Source of the DNA: Paragonimus skrjabini miyazakii | Taxonomy: Eukaryota; Platyhelminthes; Trematoda; Plagiorchiida; Troglotrematidae | Assembly: GCA_014338405.1 (NCBI GenBank) | Contig: JTDE01000113.1 | Coordinates: 119,846-183,845 of the forward strand | Length of the DNA: 64,000 nt | Direction: 5' to 3' | Shown: positions 49,331-63,166 of the stretch, in pieces | How positions within the stretch are numbered: the first letter of the stretch is position 1 | Layout of the letters: each line of letters opens with the position of its first letter | Made by a program: the position numbers and the translations under genes | The notes under the pieces: generated by a model | The model's input: only the letters and a program-made list of their open reading frames with translations | What the model was told of the DNA's origin: nothing | Database searches by the model: none

Positions 49331-52300
49331 TTCATTCTGCCACGCCCTTGTTGTATAGAACTGATGATTTCATCTACGAGACCGACGAAAATACCATCTA
49401 ATAACATTTGTCTGTCTGTCGTGTTGATGAAGTGAATCAAGAGATTTCCACGGTCGAAGCGTGAAACAGTCGGATGGTTGTGTGAATTCTGACCAATGTC
49501 TAGCTTTGCATGTGACCATTTTTATTTCGGTGCCTCATAACTGTACCGTCCTAAGTCAGTTTGTTATACTTAGTTTTCTATAATGGTAATTTATTTCACA
49601 ATTAGAGAATTAGGACGCCTGCAGGTTATGCTTTAAAAATGTGAAGAAATACTCCATGAGAGCATGTGTTGATGAAAACTATTATGTTGGTGATTACCAA
49701 AGTGATTTGTCGTTCAAATTTTTAAGTGTGCTGTGGTTTGTTTTAGACAGCTCTGGGGCAGTTAGATACATGCACTGAATAGGAAATGGCTATTGGTTAG
49801 CTGGCTTGGACATGACGTGAGAAAGACAACACGTGGCATACGAACTGGTAAAAGCCAGACTTTGGCCAGTGGGATGTAAGCTATGGACGGAAGAGTCACG
49901 CGTTCACCGCAGTGAGTCGGACTGCTGAGTACACGTACAGTAGCTTGTGTTAGAGCAGCTAAGTAGTCACGTAGACGTGTCTGCATTGCAGGGTGACTGC
50001 GCCGTGGCTATGCGTGAAATTTTATCTGCTCGACTGGAAAGCAAGACAAGAAGTTTCTGGACAACGTCGTCAGTGGTTGCATGTAGAATGCTGGCTGAAA
50101 GAACGTTTACTAACAGTGTCGTCAACCCAGATTGACCGGCTTATGTAATACAGTAATTTTATGACAGACCTAAACAGTTTCACCCTGGTTGTTTCAGGTG
50201 TATACATATTGATATCTTTGTTCATATTTCACGCAACCGTGCGTGGCACTCGATAAGGTGATCACAGACGTGGTGGTTTTGTTTGTAAATGATCAGTCGG
50301 GAGATTAATTATATTCGTTAGAAGTTCAATGGGCAATCGGCAGCTAGAAGATAATACGAGAGAGGGATTGAGAAATGCTAATTCAATCTGTGAGAGGTGT
50401 CCTCCAACCTCTCAAGTTACACCCAGCTAACGCACATCAGTTGCCCATGTACATAATTTTGTCGGAATGTATTTACTTCCAGTTAAACATGTGACTCAGG
50501 TCACAATATTAAAACCGTCATTTTATGAACACCTGCTGATTATGCTGAAGCAAATATAGCTAAAAACCATGGTTAATTAACGTAAAAATAATTAATAACT
50601 GTTTTATTGGTCTTATGTAATAGTCGTATAGCTTTTCTGACAAAACACTTAGCAAATACATTTGTAATTCACACAAGTGGGGAGACTGGAAGTTGTACCG
50701 TGAAACTGCCTACATAGTCCAGAGATGTATACGGCACTTGATCTCATATTTCATGAAGGGTTTTATCGTGAATGTTTGAAACAATGCCGAATAACCTGCG
50801 TTGCGCAAACGCACACGATGAGTGTAGAAACGACAACTACAAATTTCCAAGTGTGAAGTTAGTGAAACAAACATGCCAGAGGTCGACAACCGGTCTGGGT
50901 AGGTAGATGCACCATAACTAAAAAGTTCCGAAATATTGTAAGTGTATTTAGCCTACAGTAAAATGGAAACAAACTGGTTTGTTCAAAAATGTTGACATAT
51001 GAAATTTTGTGCTGTAGAACTGCTATGAGCGAGCCAATGCAATTTGTTTTTGGAATAGTAATTATTCAATCCTGGAACGAATCATTCAGAGCGTTGTTAG
51101 AAACATCTGTTTGTCGATAAAAGCGTACTCTCCACAATTTCATAAACGCTTAGTTTTATATACTTTCTGCTATTAATAGTTCAGGAATGTTTGATTTTCG
51201 CAGAAGAAATGAATGAAGTGATAGTGTGATGGTTTTGCTAGAAGAAAAGGTACCTCACCTGGTAAGTTATTCATTGACAGATCTTCATTGCATCGTATGG
51301 TTGAAACCTGCACACCACATACCAGTTTTACAGAAACTGACTTACTTGTTAAACGGTTCCAAGTAAAATATATATGCGATTCTGAGGCCGAGGATTGTCA
51401 GTGATCTCGCAACCGTGTCATTCTTTCAGATTCGCGCCATACCACCCATTTCTATCGTTTGTTTTTGGACGCACATTAAAAGACATCTTCACAAGAAAAC
51501 TTTCCGACATACCTTCGTGCGAGTGAAATCGTGCTGAAATATTTACGGGCGAACTTGGTAAGAAACTGACATTTCTATGGCACGCAGATACTTTATGGAA
51601 GACAAACTAGAAAACAGAGTGGATTCAACCTATTAATGAGAACGGTCTGCTTTTTACTCTAACAATTCGATGTTTCATGCGCCCATGTTTCTGTAACTGG
51701 CACACCAGCCGAATCGTACTCACAAGTGACACGCTGACATCAATTATGATATCCGCTTCTGAGCTTTCTTCACCGCAGTCGGTCGACCGTGCGTGAGATA
51801 GAAGCAGATAAGATGAATAAACGTTGCGGACTTGATCGCTAATTTTGAAGGACAACAGAAAACGGTAGCTGACCGCTTACAAAAAATAAACGTACCTCTG
51901 CGTATTTAGCCTTATGAGGTCGTCATTGTTTTGACCGAGGCAATGTATGACAGATAACGAGAGAGCTATTTAACTGGACTGTGTCCGTTTCGGCAATACA
52001 ACTGATGAAAGCCAACAGTGAGGCTGAAACGAGTACGGCTATTACGACAGAAAACCGTCTTCAGTGTGATGCCGACAGTTTTTTATTAGTACTTGTGAAT
52101 GATATTGCTTTCACCAAATTAATAGTATGTGTACAGTGAAAAGGGATTTATCTAAGGTGGCACAAATAATAGTGTTATAAGCATACATATAGTTACCTAG
52201 ATTGATTACGGTTTGTTCCGGTGCTATGGTGGTGTTCAAAGAGTTGCACAGTACATAGAAATAAGGATTCACCAATATTCGAACACGAATTAAAGTGCAG

Positions 52301-52670
52301 CCGGATGTGCAGTGTAAACAGAGTGAGTAGCTGGACAAATACCCTGCGATGGATAATGACGCGTTTTCAGAAGGAAATCCTATTGTTTTTAGAGAACTTA
52401 TGTGTACGACAGTTTATAGCTAGAAATTACGGTCTGGTTGCAAAGTCAAGTTGAATATGCCGTCATTTCTCATGGATATTCCGTCTATCGAAATGCAGAA
52501 ACAGCTTTATTTTTCTGTCTGTATGGCAAACGTAATGTATTGTACAGTTTCTGCCACGTAGTAAGATTAACAACGGATTCCATGGCCTTAATAATAATGT
52601 ATAATGAATAAACGTTTGCCAAGCGAACAGCCCAAGCATTCCACTCAAACAGAACACCAAATGGCAGATG

Positions 52671-52674
<4 letters not shown>
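49331..52674. other. Non-coding stretch, nothing recognised
   Basis: The block 49760-50140 is less AT-rich and has long opposite-strand frames (49762-49986 minus, 49947-50135 plus), but no motif was recognised. The rest is AT-rich with short frames. Confidence 0.5.
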
Positions 52675-52718
<44 letters not shown>

Positions 52719-52721
52719 ATA
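52675..52721. repeat. AT dinucleotide microsatellite
   Basis: About 47 bp of alternating T and A with two ACATAT interruptions. It abuts the truncated RTE-like LINE directly, so it sits at the LINE's 5' truncation point. Confidence 0.95.
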
Positions 52722-53985
52722 CCGCCGGCCGATAATCACCATATTTCTCGATCAAAAAGGTGCATTCGATTCGGTGGATTGATCTACACTGTTAGAGTCG
52801 CTTAAACGCAGGGGTGTACTGACCAAGTATGTGAACATAGTGTCGGCGCTTTATTCCCATAATTCTAGTCAGGTAAGGGGTTACGGCGAACTATCTGACA
52901 GTTTCAGCACCAAGAGCGGCGTACGTCAAGGCTGTCCTTTTTCACCAATTTTGTTCACTTCCGTCATAGATGGAATAATGGAGGACTATCTGTAGCACAC
53001 AAGATGCCGCCGTGGACCTCCTCACTGTTGGAAGGCTGACTGATCTTGATAATGCTGATGACAAGGTGTTGTTTAACAACTTCTTAGCGGCACAAACAGC
53101 GCCGCACGCAATTTAGCGGTCTGCTAAGTAATTCGAAATACGCTTTGCAGCCTCAAAATGTGAAGTGCTTCTGCAAGATTTCTGTGATTACGTTGAATTA
53201 ATGTCAGATAAGGAAATCCGGTTGATTGGTGTGTTTACCGGGGAAGTTGCAACAGCGACAGCGGTGGAGGTGTAGGGAGCGAAATTGAGGCGCGTATCTC
53301 CAAGGCTAGGGCGGTGCTAGCTAATCTGAGACACCCACGGCAACAAAGAACTATCTCTCTCATGCTCAAAGATCGCGTATATAAGGCAACATTGAGGGCT
53401 GTATTACTTTACAACAGCGAAACCCCGACGATCAGCAAAGAGGACGTGAACGTCTTCAGGTATTTGATCACCGATGTCTGCGTTCAATCGCCCGTAGTGA
53501 GTGACACTAACAAGTGGACGACGAGAAGGTTAGGAAACGGGCATTCGGTAGTGGTTGTCAAACAAGTTCTTTTGTTCACTACTTACATTTGCATAGACGT
53601 GGATGGTTAGATAATGTAATAATGATGCCAACTAGCCATCCGCCACACCTAGCACTCTCTGCCGACGCTGCGGCCGAGGTAGACATATGATGACCTGGCA
53701 TAAACAAATGAAATCGTTCACGAAGAAGTTAGTCACAGTAGACTGGGTTCGTCTCCCAGGCTGGGGCTATCGCGACTCACAGATTCGGTGGCTTGAGACG
53801 TTAGGTGAGATGGCGGCTAACCGAGCTCAGTGGCGTGTACGTTGTTGTTGTTTGTCCGAGTTGTCTGTGAAGTGAGTGCGCTTACTGACACGGTGTACTG
53901 AAAGCCGTAAGAAAGCTGTCTTACTCATGGTGCCTTACTTCCACTTACAGCTTGATTGTGTGTTTGCAAGGTGCTGGCACGTTGA
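52722..53985 (+). mobile_element. RTE-like non-LTR retrotransposon, 5'-truncated, RT domain
   Basis: The RT begins directly after the microsatellite. TIFLDQKGAFDSVD is the first catalytic block, followed by an in-frame stop. SGVRQGCPFSPILF lies at about 52915-52960. LTDLDNADDKVLF keeps the second Asp pair of the catalytic box with LEYADD changed to LDNADD. RFAASKCEVLLQD, IEARISKARAVLANLRHPR and the open frame 53314-53610 follow, and then the frame 53687-53875 with WVRLPGWGYRDSQIRWLETL. That C-terminal wording is typical of RTE/SR2-like elements of trematodes. Several stops and frameshifts are present, and the endonuclease half is missing. The 3' end is placed near 53985 only by loss of coding character. 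Confidence 0.8.
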
Positions 53986-54434
53986 TGTTGTATGTTTGAA
54001 TATAGACGTAGCTATTTTTAGTAGTTAGGTCCCTTCTCGTTCTCTTCTTATTTTTCCTTTCTCTTCCTCTGAAGGATTTGCTTTTTTTCCATTCATGATT
54101 TTGTGGCAGCTAAGCATCAATGTAAACCACTGATTTATTGCTGTCTATTTTTTTGATGATGATGAGAAGATTAAATGATATCATCCTGTTTAGTGCAGCT
54201 ACTGATAATGGGACTCACCTGTTTAAGTTGCAGGAACATACCCGGTTTAGACATTAGAAGAACGTGTAGCGATTAAGCTTGTCTTCGGTGATTCATCATC
54301 AGGCTACATGCAACATATTTATATGGGTTAACCATGTGAGAAAATATACAGTATTGAATCGAACAGATTGTTATCAGTTTCAGAAAGTTCAGGTCGATTG
54401 TACAAATTATTGATGGCTGTTACGATAGCGGTCT

Positions 54435-54905
54435 TGATTACGTAATCTGTTCTTGCCGAATGTGGACATCTGGCCGTGGAAGATGCAGTGTTTTGACGAA
54501 GCGCTTTTGAACACATGGTGGAGAGGATAGCAAGCGGATGGCTATTGCTTTTGCGATTTTCAGCAGGCGCTCTTTGACCCGTTTTGGTTGTAATCCATGA
54601 GCGCGATAGATAAGACGGAATGATTTGTTGGGATCGATTGAGTGATTGGATTCCATTAGGTGCGCAGCGATAGAAGACGAGCAGGATTTGGCCAAGCCCC
54701 GAGTTAGCCAAACCGGATGATGCTCCCGAATGCGTCCAGACAATCGCCGTGTCGTGCGGCCTAGATAGCTCGTTCCACAGGAACAAACGAAATGGTACAC
54801 ACAATAGGAGGCAGTATGAACAGGCAATGTATTTTTCAACTGAAGGCGATCGCTATAAGTCACCTTACTATTTTTTTCAAAACGGTCAGTTAGTTCAAGA
54901 GAAAA
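54435..54905 (-). mobile_element. Penelope-like element, GIY-YIG endonuclease fragment D (best preserved)
   Basis: A 141-codon open frame at 54438-54863 covers almost the whole domain. It has the cysteine pair and GIY-like tyrosine in CVYHFVCSCG, then SYLGRTTRRLSGRIREH (YIG as YLG, catalytic Arg and His present). SSSIAAHLMESNHSID follows, then the long helix and PCVQKRFVKTLHLPRP at the end. The homologous reading continues upstream in the same frame to about 54905 (LTDRFEKNSKVTYSDRL). The expected Glu near 'EA.AI' is Lys (KAIAI). No RT was recognised upstream on the minus strand. The opposite-frame 158-codon ORF (54328-54804) is a shadow of this one. Confidence 0.85.
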
Positions 54906-57900
54906 GAGGTAATTTCACTGGTTAGATCTTGTTGCTTCAGTCTTTGCATCAGCTGACTCAAGATTTGTTTATCATGTGGAATGAGATAACGGATGATTTA
55001 CAGATCTGTTTTAGTGATGAAAAACGTAATCAGCATAACCTGTAGTAGTTCAGTCTGTCAGAACAGTTTTAAAAATAGTACCTTCTGATTTTGCTGTTTC
55101 ATGTCGTAATGATCCGATTACATATTCCATCAAACTGTTCAAGTGTGTGTATTGTTCAATTTAATTCGTATACTTTCTGGACCATTTACTAGCATTCGGT
55201 ATATTCATTATCAGATTTGAGAAATTTCGGAAATTCAAATTACCTGACAAATTGTAATTGTTCATTTGTCAATTTCACTTAGCAGAACAACTATTGTGTC
55301 TCCCCTTATACGATGCTAAGCATTGGTCCCCAGGCATTTCGGTTGGGCGATTTAGTGTTATAGTAATCTTATGGTTATTGCGCGATCAAGAGAGCAGCAG
55401 ACAATATGACTGCGTGATGGAAATATCGATCAGAGTTCAAGTCACGGTCGTGGTATATGTATGTACGTTTGTATGTATATGTTCAAGTGATGATCTCAGA
55501 AATAGTAGAAACTCATTCCAATTTTTACTCCGCAACCAGACGCATGAACTGTTTATGCTAATGTGAAAAATTAGACGGACATGTTATTGCGCACCAAAAC
55601 AGTGATGCGAATCTAACGTTCAATCTGTTAAACTGCTGCCTGTCAAGATTTGCGCTGACTGTTTCGATTTTGTTGTCTTGTGGTTGTTAACAGGATTAGT
55701 ATGTTTTCCATTTTTGATACTGTAATAGTTTAAGCGATGAAGGCGAACAGCAGAATGTCATTTCGCAATTCTTGTCTTTTGATTTATGTATCTCAGAAGC
55801 TTTCAGTGAGTCAGAATGGAATGTCGAATTGAGAGTACGATTCACCATCCATAGACCCTGTTCAGACCTGAACCATATGTTAATCTTGTACAGGTAATGT
55901 AAAGAGCCTGATGCATGTGAACGGATATATGAGCATAATCTAGTCTGGATGATAACGTGCATTAACTTTGCGTATGATTGTACATCACAAGCTGTTTTGT
56001 TGGTTTACTTCAACTACCTTTAAATTTTTCCCTATTTAGTTCAACAACTAAGTCTGCGTAAAAGAGGTGTGTCCATCAGGTTCCTTATCTCCTGTAATTT
56101 ATACTAGTAAGCATTATTGCATAAATTGTTTTAATGAGCGCAAAAGAGATCGCACTTTTGATCCGAAATTGATTGACGTTTCATAGTGCATATATTTCCT
56201 GATACTTATTCAGTAACGCTGCGCTGATAATACGTACACATTCTGGGAGATATTATAGTTACATTTTCAAGATGTCCATACATATGTATATATTTGATTT
56301 ATTTGACTTTTGATTAAATTTTGCCGCAGGGATTCTCGGACTGTTTGCCCCATATCACAAGTAGCTCGTTGGTGATGTTTCTGAGTGTGTAACAAATGCC
56401 CTGACGCATGTCATGTGACGTTTCAGGCACGGGCTTAATGGGCAACAGTAAGGACAGATTATCTGTAAGTTTCGTTCGTTTGTGTACTTTTAATCCATAT
56501 CACCTAGTTGTACCACAATAAATAACGTACTTATCTTTTACATTTGACCGTCAGAACCAACTTTATATTAAGAAGTGGCCAGATAACACATTGCATTTTA
56601 TGCCACATAATTGTCTACCATCATTATCTGACATCAAGTCGATAAAGTTGCCAGTGATTAATGAGGATATCAAGTCTCTGTTGCTTCAAAGGTACGCATT
56701 CCATGATCATCATCTGAGATTTATTGGACAGGAGACCCCCTACCATAGAAGCACACATACCAACAGAAGCGGATGCATGTTTATCGGTGATCACTTGTGG
56801 ACTTATTGTATAAAATTGAGTGAAAACGTGAAAGCACCACTCATAATATGTATCACTTAGATTATTTAAACGAACGAGTTGCAATAAAATGACTTTGTCT
56901 CCCTGTTGTTCTATCACATCAACCTAATTGTACTGTGTGCATTCTTAACTCCTTTTAGGCAAGAAGTGATATCTAATAACATAAACCGGGTTGGATCGGG
57001 ATTTCAGAAGATATCAATCCACAATGGCTAACCGCGACGAAGTTTAGTCGTGGGATTTGCATTTTCGATCTGTGCACATTTTTACCAAATGTATGTACAC
57101 GACGTATGATGTTCGCCTTCAGTTTAGTGTTCACAGGTTCCTAGAGAGTCGATAAAGATAATCTTTAACAATTGAAAGACAAGTGAGAAGTGCTCATCTG
57201 TTTTCACAAGCAGACAAATAAACTGTCATTAACATTACCAGGTGGTGTTATGGCTCGATCGACCGTTGAACACAACGCCAAAACCTGAAAGATTTTTGAA
57301 TAAAAATTTCCAAAACAATGGTGAACGCAAGATTAGGTGAAAGAATTGAGTGTAAGGTTACAAATGGGCAAGTGACTACGGCAGATAATCACCATAGACA
57401 GTGTTACCAATTGCATGTAAGGTAAGCGCAGATCCTAGTCTAGAAGGTCACATCCATCGATTGCACCGCAAGGGGTTGTAATGTTCGATATAAGTACTAT
57501 GTACGTCGTTGCTTGCTGCACCTGTCAGTGGACACCATGAGTAATATTGGGTGATGCGAACTCCGTGGTGATATAATACATACGCAGGCCACCTGTGGCA
57601 GACCGTTGGTTATTATAAAATATCCGAATTAAAGACACTACAACGTTTGTTTACAAGCAATCTAAGGTCAATGTTTCCCCTATTAATTGACGTACATGTG
57701 TAAATTAACGTTCTTCGACTGACACATATCAACGTAAAACGGAGGGTTTCCCCAATGAGCTTAATAACGGCTGAATTTAATAGGTGAGATATATAGCTTG
57801 TCGGTCATTGTCGGTCAGCGGTTAACTCTGTCATTTACTACAACTGACAAGTTTGGAGATTGCACAGTGATACTTCACACCTCTCCTGAGTACCGACACA

Positions 57901-59115
57901 ACCAGCAACCGGTAGTTACGGCATGCAACATTATGTATGGTGGAGTTGGCGTATGTTGGTCGAAAGTTAATCATATGACGTAGGACAGACACACGCGAAA
58001 ATGTTGAGAATAATCGGAGTGAACACAAAAGTAATAGACTACAAGATAAGTGGCTGTGTTGAGACTCACCTACGCGGATGAGTGTATGGAATGGGGAGTT
58101 ACTCTTCGAACACGAAAATTTAATTACAGTAAAAACACTTTCCGTATAACAAAAATTGACATCAGAGAGGTAGACCGCAAAGCTTCTCGGCAATTCTGTG
58201 CGTCGTTATTAATTACAAGATATGTATGTAGGCTGTACAGAATGGGGTCAATCAGGTGCGAGTGAAACATCAAACGTCATAAACTTGGATAATCTGCTTT
58301 GGCGAATGAATACGGACAGGATAAACACTCCCAAGTGACCGATTCGTGAATCACAGCCTGATGAATAATTTCCCGCTTTCTCAACAGTTTGTATTTACAA
58401 AATATTCCATCCGTTACCTTGACAAGAATGCTGTTTGCAATTGTCACTGGAACCGCATTTCCAGAGTCCACAGACCAACTTCAACAAAGTTTACATGAAT
58501 GCAGATTTTGAAAATATATGTGATAAGTCTAGTGGGTTTAAAAATGCATTCGGCGGAAATCGCCTGCGGTTGTACGCTATCAAATGCACAGTTGTGGAAA
58601 AGTTTTCATCTTCTACTTTGTGTTTCTAAACTTTTTCTGAGATAAGGTCAAGTTTAACGTCAGATTCTTTTGTATATAAGGGAGCGGGGTCATGAGCAGT
58701 AATACTGACTTCCACTGACCGTAATGAATGCGGTTTTTTACGGCCCACCTTAAAATCGGAAAACTTTCAGCAGCAATACAACGACTTGTCATCAATAACT
58801 GTTCCACAACTGATAGTTCAAGTTAACAGCTTGCTCGTTATATTCTTTATTCCGATACCTAGTCGATTTACTTAGCCATTTCCAGAACTGATCTCCGTTC
58901 CTCACTATAAAACATTTCAGAGTATGCTGAACATAATCAGCCATTGCATTACTGCCAAACTGCCTATAATTAATTCAGTGTCAATGCTCATCGGTGGCGC
59001 TGGTGGATTCCAGCATGAACTGATCCATAAATTTTGTTGGGGCCGTCAATCGGGTGGACCATTTGGTGAATTCCATATGACACAGTTAGTTGGATGCATA
59101 ACCAAGTCCAAAAGT
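54906..59115. other. Non-coding stretch, nothing recognised
   Basis: 4.2 kb with frames up to 120 codons (57831-58193, minus), none with a motif. The part next to fragment D may be its eroded RT-endonuclease linker. Confidence 0.45.
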
Positions 59116-59320
59116 GAAATTTCAGAGCTTCCAGCGTCGCTTCGTAGCTCATCTGGTAGAGCATTTGCCGCGTTTGGGCATGTTGCTTCTGCCGCTGGTC
59201 CGAATCCAGGAGAAGTCCAGATTCTTCGCAATTGGGTCGCTTCTACATTCACAAAAGATAAATACTCATTACGCACATGTTCTAATGTTGCAGACCGATT
59301 CGATTAATCAAAAAACTAGT
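59116..59320 (+). mobile_element. tRNA-derived SINE, second family, best copy
   Basis: The A box TAGCTCATCTGG is at 59145-59156 and the B box GGTCCGAATCC at 59197-59207, with tRNA-like spacing. An unrelated body follows, containing CGCAATTGGGTCGCTTCTAC (about 59227-59246). Plus-strand translation gives the well-known false protein pattern of tRNA-derived SINEs (VAHLVEHLP…VRIQ). The copies near 1.5 kb (minus) and 30.9 kb (plus) share head and the ATTGGGTC block. It is not a functional tRNA gene because the acceptor arm does not pair. Confidence 0.7.
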
Positions 59321-62300
59321 TGATACAGCCTGTATTTGAATTTGTGCAGATAACCCCTCAGGCGACCCAAATTTTCCTTTATCCGCACTGCATCATCTTA
59401 TTGGTGATCTCTGCTCGTGGACAGAAGATAACTAGTACTGACGTTGTTTACGTTCAGGGAGTAAGACTCTTACGAAAGAACGTTCATTCCATTCGACTGG
59501 GCTACGTTCAAAATCAGTTACGGTTAACTGTACTGAGAAAATGAGTGGTTATTTGTGATTATCTTTTAGAGTGACCTTCGAGTTAGTCTGTTGATACGAG
59601 CTGTAACATACAAGCCGGCTGCTTTTACTCTGATTACCCGCCGCACCTGTGAACCAATTTTACTTAGCGTGGGGACACCGGGAGACAGCGTTCTTCCGAG
59701 GTAGTGGTTCCAGCAGTAGTCCTGTAAAAGGATGTAACGCAAACGAGCGTGAGCTAAAGGCCCAGTAAGCCACGCACAGGACTTACACGAACGGAAACCA
59801 AAATGGTGTTAAAAACACGATAGCACGCTGTGTTGCACGATTCAAATTCAATCCATGCTCGTCTGCTGACTAAGCTCGTTGAACAGATATGGATTGCACA
59901 TGAATTTGTCTGTTCACATTACAATGTGGATAAACCAGTTTTGTTACGTTATCATTGTCTGCATGACCAGAAAACAATGACGCATGCTTGACAGTTTGGT
60001 GCACATAGTATGTACAAAAGGACATCCAAATATGCTGCCTGGTAGTTCGGGATCAGTTCTGGTAGATTTTATTAACAGCTTGTTATGTCTCAGTTTGCAG
60101 AGAAAAATGACTACCGTCAATTTTTCTTACTACGTATAACAGTCGTTTGATGACCCATTTCGTTAAAATAGACCGGGTCGGACGACCACACGATCAAGAA
60201 CGTAAACACTGACCACATGAGTCGATGAATCCAACACTGTTATGTCCCCGTTGGTTGAATAGCCGATCGTTTGAAATTACGTTGTCCATGTTAAGCCTAT
60301 TTTAGAACTGAAGGTTTCCAACATGGTTTGTCTGAACCAAATCTACGGGGTATCTGTGGAGATTACCAACGCACTGTTCAGAATGAACGTTGAACAACAA
60401 GCAGTCACATGAAACCCAGCGCAGTTTCTTTTCCGCAGGTTGTACTATAAACTTAGTCCACCTCAGATCAACTGAATTTCTGTCAAGTCAGGTCAACAAA
60501 CTGCTTTATGCTCTTTTGAGAGGTAAATATTCAGCAGTTATACGGTCAAGTCTTCAGCAGACAGATATTTATTAAAAGTATCATTTCAACCGTACGGCTA
60601 CTTTTTTTATGACATTTTCGACATTGACAAGAAAGTGTGCTCAGTATGAGCTAACAAGTGGACCATAAGCATGAGTACGTGAAATGGGACTGAAGTGATG
60701 ATGTGGATTAACATTTAGAAACAGTCATAACAAGATGTGTGATGTAAATCGAAGAGAAGTTTTGGGAGTAAGTGAACTGCTTGCTTCACCGTGCTAGGCG
60801 ATGACCAAGTAAATCGAAATTCAACGAGTAATGACGCCACAGTTGGACAAGTGTCATGTGGATTTAGAAGAAGGTTTCGAACCCTTGGGTAGAAGACCAG
60901 GAAAATTAAACGCAGAACAATGTAGCCAAAGAATGAGTAAGTACGCATTTACAGAGAGAATAATAAGGTCATATAAAACGAATTTGGACGTGAAATCACA
61001 GTTTGGCTAAAACAATGTGAGTTCGGAAAGGTCACGTCAACTTATATGTCAATGTGTTCTTTAAATGCTTAGCAATTCGGGGGCCTTCAAAGACGATTAG
61101 TTTCGATGTGCACCTAAGGACAAGTGCGATAATGCTTCAACTAGGTTTTTCCTCTGAAAAGAGGAGACAAGAAACTTATTGAGCGATAAAGAGCGTGCGT
61201 TAGACCTATGTGTGATTCAGTGGAATCATTCTGCACGGTGTGAGAAGAGGATATTTTAGAATACCGAATACTAAAGAAGATCTCTACTGAATTATGTGGA
61301 ATTCTTCGAAACAGCCATGAAACGCACCCAAGTGTATTTGTGCATGTGGCTCGATAGTGATCTGAGATGTTTTCTGTTTCCGCGACAACAGTGGAATGAC
61401 AGCTCTGAGTTGCAATATTTCTTTGGAATTTGGTGTGATCAATAGAGAAGTTGTCAGTTGAAGATAGCAAATCATTTATAAAAATTGATGAGTCTTTTGG
61501 TGAAGTTTCAAAATTACAGTTTAACTCTTCAATGTCGCAACAGGTATTCACATGGATACGCTGACGTCACTGAGATGCTTCTACAATGTTCATACTATAT
61601 CACGGCCTTTGCTATCTACAAATTCGTAATTGTACACAACAGTAAGGAAAAGTGCATCAAACGTTATTGTTGATGAAATCAATATTCCTTCTACGGAGCT
61701 CTATGCTTGATACACACGTTCTTTCTTTCAACGGAGATTCTTGAGGGGACTGGATGGGCACATACGAAGAGTGTGTCCAAAAGAGCGACAAACGACAGTT
61801 AGTCACAATGAAGAGAAGAATCAAAATAAAAGCAAGGTGTCAAAGTTTGTTGTGGAATGCATTTCTCAGAAGGAAACCGTCGCTGCTTTAACTTACGGTC
61901 CGAAAAACAGTAACTTTTGACCAGGAGTTTCATTAAAATAATAGAATGAAGCTTAGCGATTGTGTGTTCATAGTTACCTAGTGGCGCCCTTTCGCTTACC
62001 GAAAAACTGTAGGTTATTTACAAAAATTTGATCGACATGAGTTTCAATTTTGACAGGGGGAATAACAATATTTCGTAGGCCAAGTTTTATTTTTAAAAAA
62101 TCGATCAAAATCAGCAAAACTTTTACCGATAAGCGTTCAACTGTTAAAAAATAGCAAAGGGAAAGTTTTTTAAAATGTGTTTATTTCTAAGTTGGACAAA
62201 TATATATCAGCAAATAAAATCGAAGGATATTCACTCATATTCCGATTTCTATTCCACATTAGTATATATCGTATGTAATGTGATATAGTCCAATGTAACA

Positions 62301-63160
62301 CTTTAACAGTGAACACAAGCAAGTTGATGGATGTACAGTAATTGGCACCAAAACGTTTGTCAACATTTACTGTTTTCTTCAAAATGGTCAGCAGTTTTCA
62401 TCCAGGTTCAAATTCGTGCTGTTTTCCTGGCTGCTTTCAACTGGTTCACTCACAGTACATGGGTGTGGCTTATTGTTTCCAAGCTTTTCTAAATCCATCC
62501 TGGTGATTTAAAAGATCTCCATCACCTAGATAAAAGCACTTTCATACCGGTCAGTAAAAACTTTCCTGTGCCATCAGTGAAAATTTGCCAACATTATTCA
62601 TGCTTATTTGCTGGTGTATTTTAGCAACCTTTAGGGGTAGCAGTTAGACAGTAGCATATCGTGCATAAGTGCAAACAGCTCACGCCATGATTTGTATACT
62701 GGATTGCACATGTCTATAGGCTTCATCAGTTGGCACCGGTTATTCTTTCACAGTTGTTTTATCACGTACGCTCGGTTTTACGCTGGACACTTCAGAGAAC
62801 CGTCTTAGAGATAAGTACAAAAGAACAGATGTACTCCCCGTGAATGACTGCATAGTTCACCATCCTTGACAAGACGTGCCAATAGTTTACCATCTACACT
62901 GAAGACAGATTGAAGTTGGGTACCTTTCCTCAGCCGCGCACACATTTTTCACACATGCATCAGATATAAAGTGTTATCATTTGTTGCATGTACTGTAAGT
63001 GGGTGACCCATGCGAAAGCAACACACCAAATGCCGGTTCTACGGAGAGTGAGCATAACGAAAGCTTCAAAATTCAACCAGATAACATGCGGATCAATAAA
63101 CTGGAGTCAACCAGTGTCAAACCTAGGCTGCTTATGAGGATGATGTAAAGGCAAATTACG
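59321..63160. other. Non-coding stretch, nothing recognised
   Basis: The longest frame is 61141-61551 (136 codons, minus), hydrophilic and rich in Ser and Thr, without a motif. The 77-codon minus frame at 60715-60948 is also unrecognised. No LINE or SINE signature was seen. Confidence 0.5.
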
Positions 63161-63166
63161 CAGCAA

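Noticed and set aside
49760..50140. Less AT-rich block with overlapping ORFs on both strands
   Set aside because: No motif in any frame and no second copy noticed in the window; could be an old repeat but I cannot support a call.
54328..54804. 158-codon minus-strand ORF, the longest in the window
   Set aside because: It overlaps the GIY-YIG frame of Penelope-like fragment D in another frame and has no motif of its own; it is a shadow.
59131..59215. Functional tRNA gene
   Set aside because: A and B boxes are good, but the acceptor and anticodon arms do not pair; repeated elsewhere with the same non-tRNA body, so it is a SINE.
61141..61551. 136-codon hydrophilic ORF on the minus strand
   Set aside because: No domain, no clear splice signals, and starts from GTG; length is possible by chance in this much sequence.
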